Below are positions 5,165-5,194 of a stretch of 5,194 bases of DNA, piece after piece (the stretch's first letter is position 1; each line of letters begins with the position of its first letter). Location: contig JAPPIL010000168.1 of the NCBI GenBank assembly GCA_028877195.1, positions 1 through 5,194 on the forward strand, written 5' to 3'. Below the pieces are notes generated by a model, which did not search any database, was not told where the DNA came from, and saw only the letters and a list, made by a program, of their open reading frames with translations. The stretch comes from Pseudomonadota bacterium (GTDB taxonomy: Bacteria > Bdellovibrionota_B > Oligoflexia > Oligoflexales > JAPPIL01). Position numbers and translations under genes: made by a program.

Positions 5165-5194
5165 CAGTTGCTTGATTAACTCCATTGTGTGATT

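Noticed and set aside
5103..5194. Minus-strand open frame from the right edge as a transposase C-terminus
   Set aside because: Only about 22 codons are visible, reading through the second IS-like motif, with no recognisable transposase residues.

Overview
The window holds one tightly packed, co-directional cluster of six genes on the + strand (about 274-4830): rbfA, truB, metK, a small membrane protein with a HAMP domain, ruvA and ruvB. It is flanked by two gene-free regions rich in inverted repeats. Stops are TAA, TAG and TGA with normal reading through TGG codons, so the standard bacterial code applies. Base composition is mixed and close to balanced. All core motifs of the five recognised genes are intact, so this is a functional bacterial chromosome segment rather than phage or plasmid cargo. 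I cannot assign a phylum from the sequence. The HAMP protein suggests a bacterium with transmembrane signalling proteins. Weak or absent Shine-Dalgarno motifs at several starts, and insertion-sequence-like ends at the right edge, are the other clues.

Left flank (1-273): no gene is supportable. Positions 61-170 form a long imperfect palindrome that could fold into a single hairpin of about 110 nt. Positions 179-266 are two tandem 44-bp repeats, each containing its own hairpin followed by TATAAAA. The second repeat ends only 7 nt before the rbfA start.

Gene cluster: rbfA and truB are the classical translation/RNA pair (30S maturation, tRNA pseudouridine 55), separated by 1 nt. truB overlaps metK (S-adenosylmethionine synthetase) by 8 nt. 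After 7 nt comes a 174-aa protein with two membrane helices and a HAMP domain but no output domain. It overlaps ruvA by 17 nt, and ruvA overlaps ruvB by 4 nt (ATGA). RuvA and RuvB form the Holliday junction branch-migration motor; ruvC is not in the window. The spacing implies one transcript with translational coupling, joining ribosome/tRNA maturation, methyl-donor supply and recombination repair.

Right flank (4831-5194): a run of stem-loops begins over the ruvB stop codon and includes one that looks like an intrinsic terminator (T6 at 5001-5006). Beyond it, two CCCCCGAAA-containing motifs 70 bp apart resemble terminal repeats of IS3-family insertion sequences, suggesting that a mobile element or its remnants begin here and run off the window.

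I found no clear new defence or mobile system. The items most worth a second look are the repeat/hairpin structures on both flanks and the stand-alone HAMP gene between metK and ruvA.
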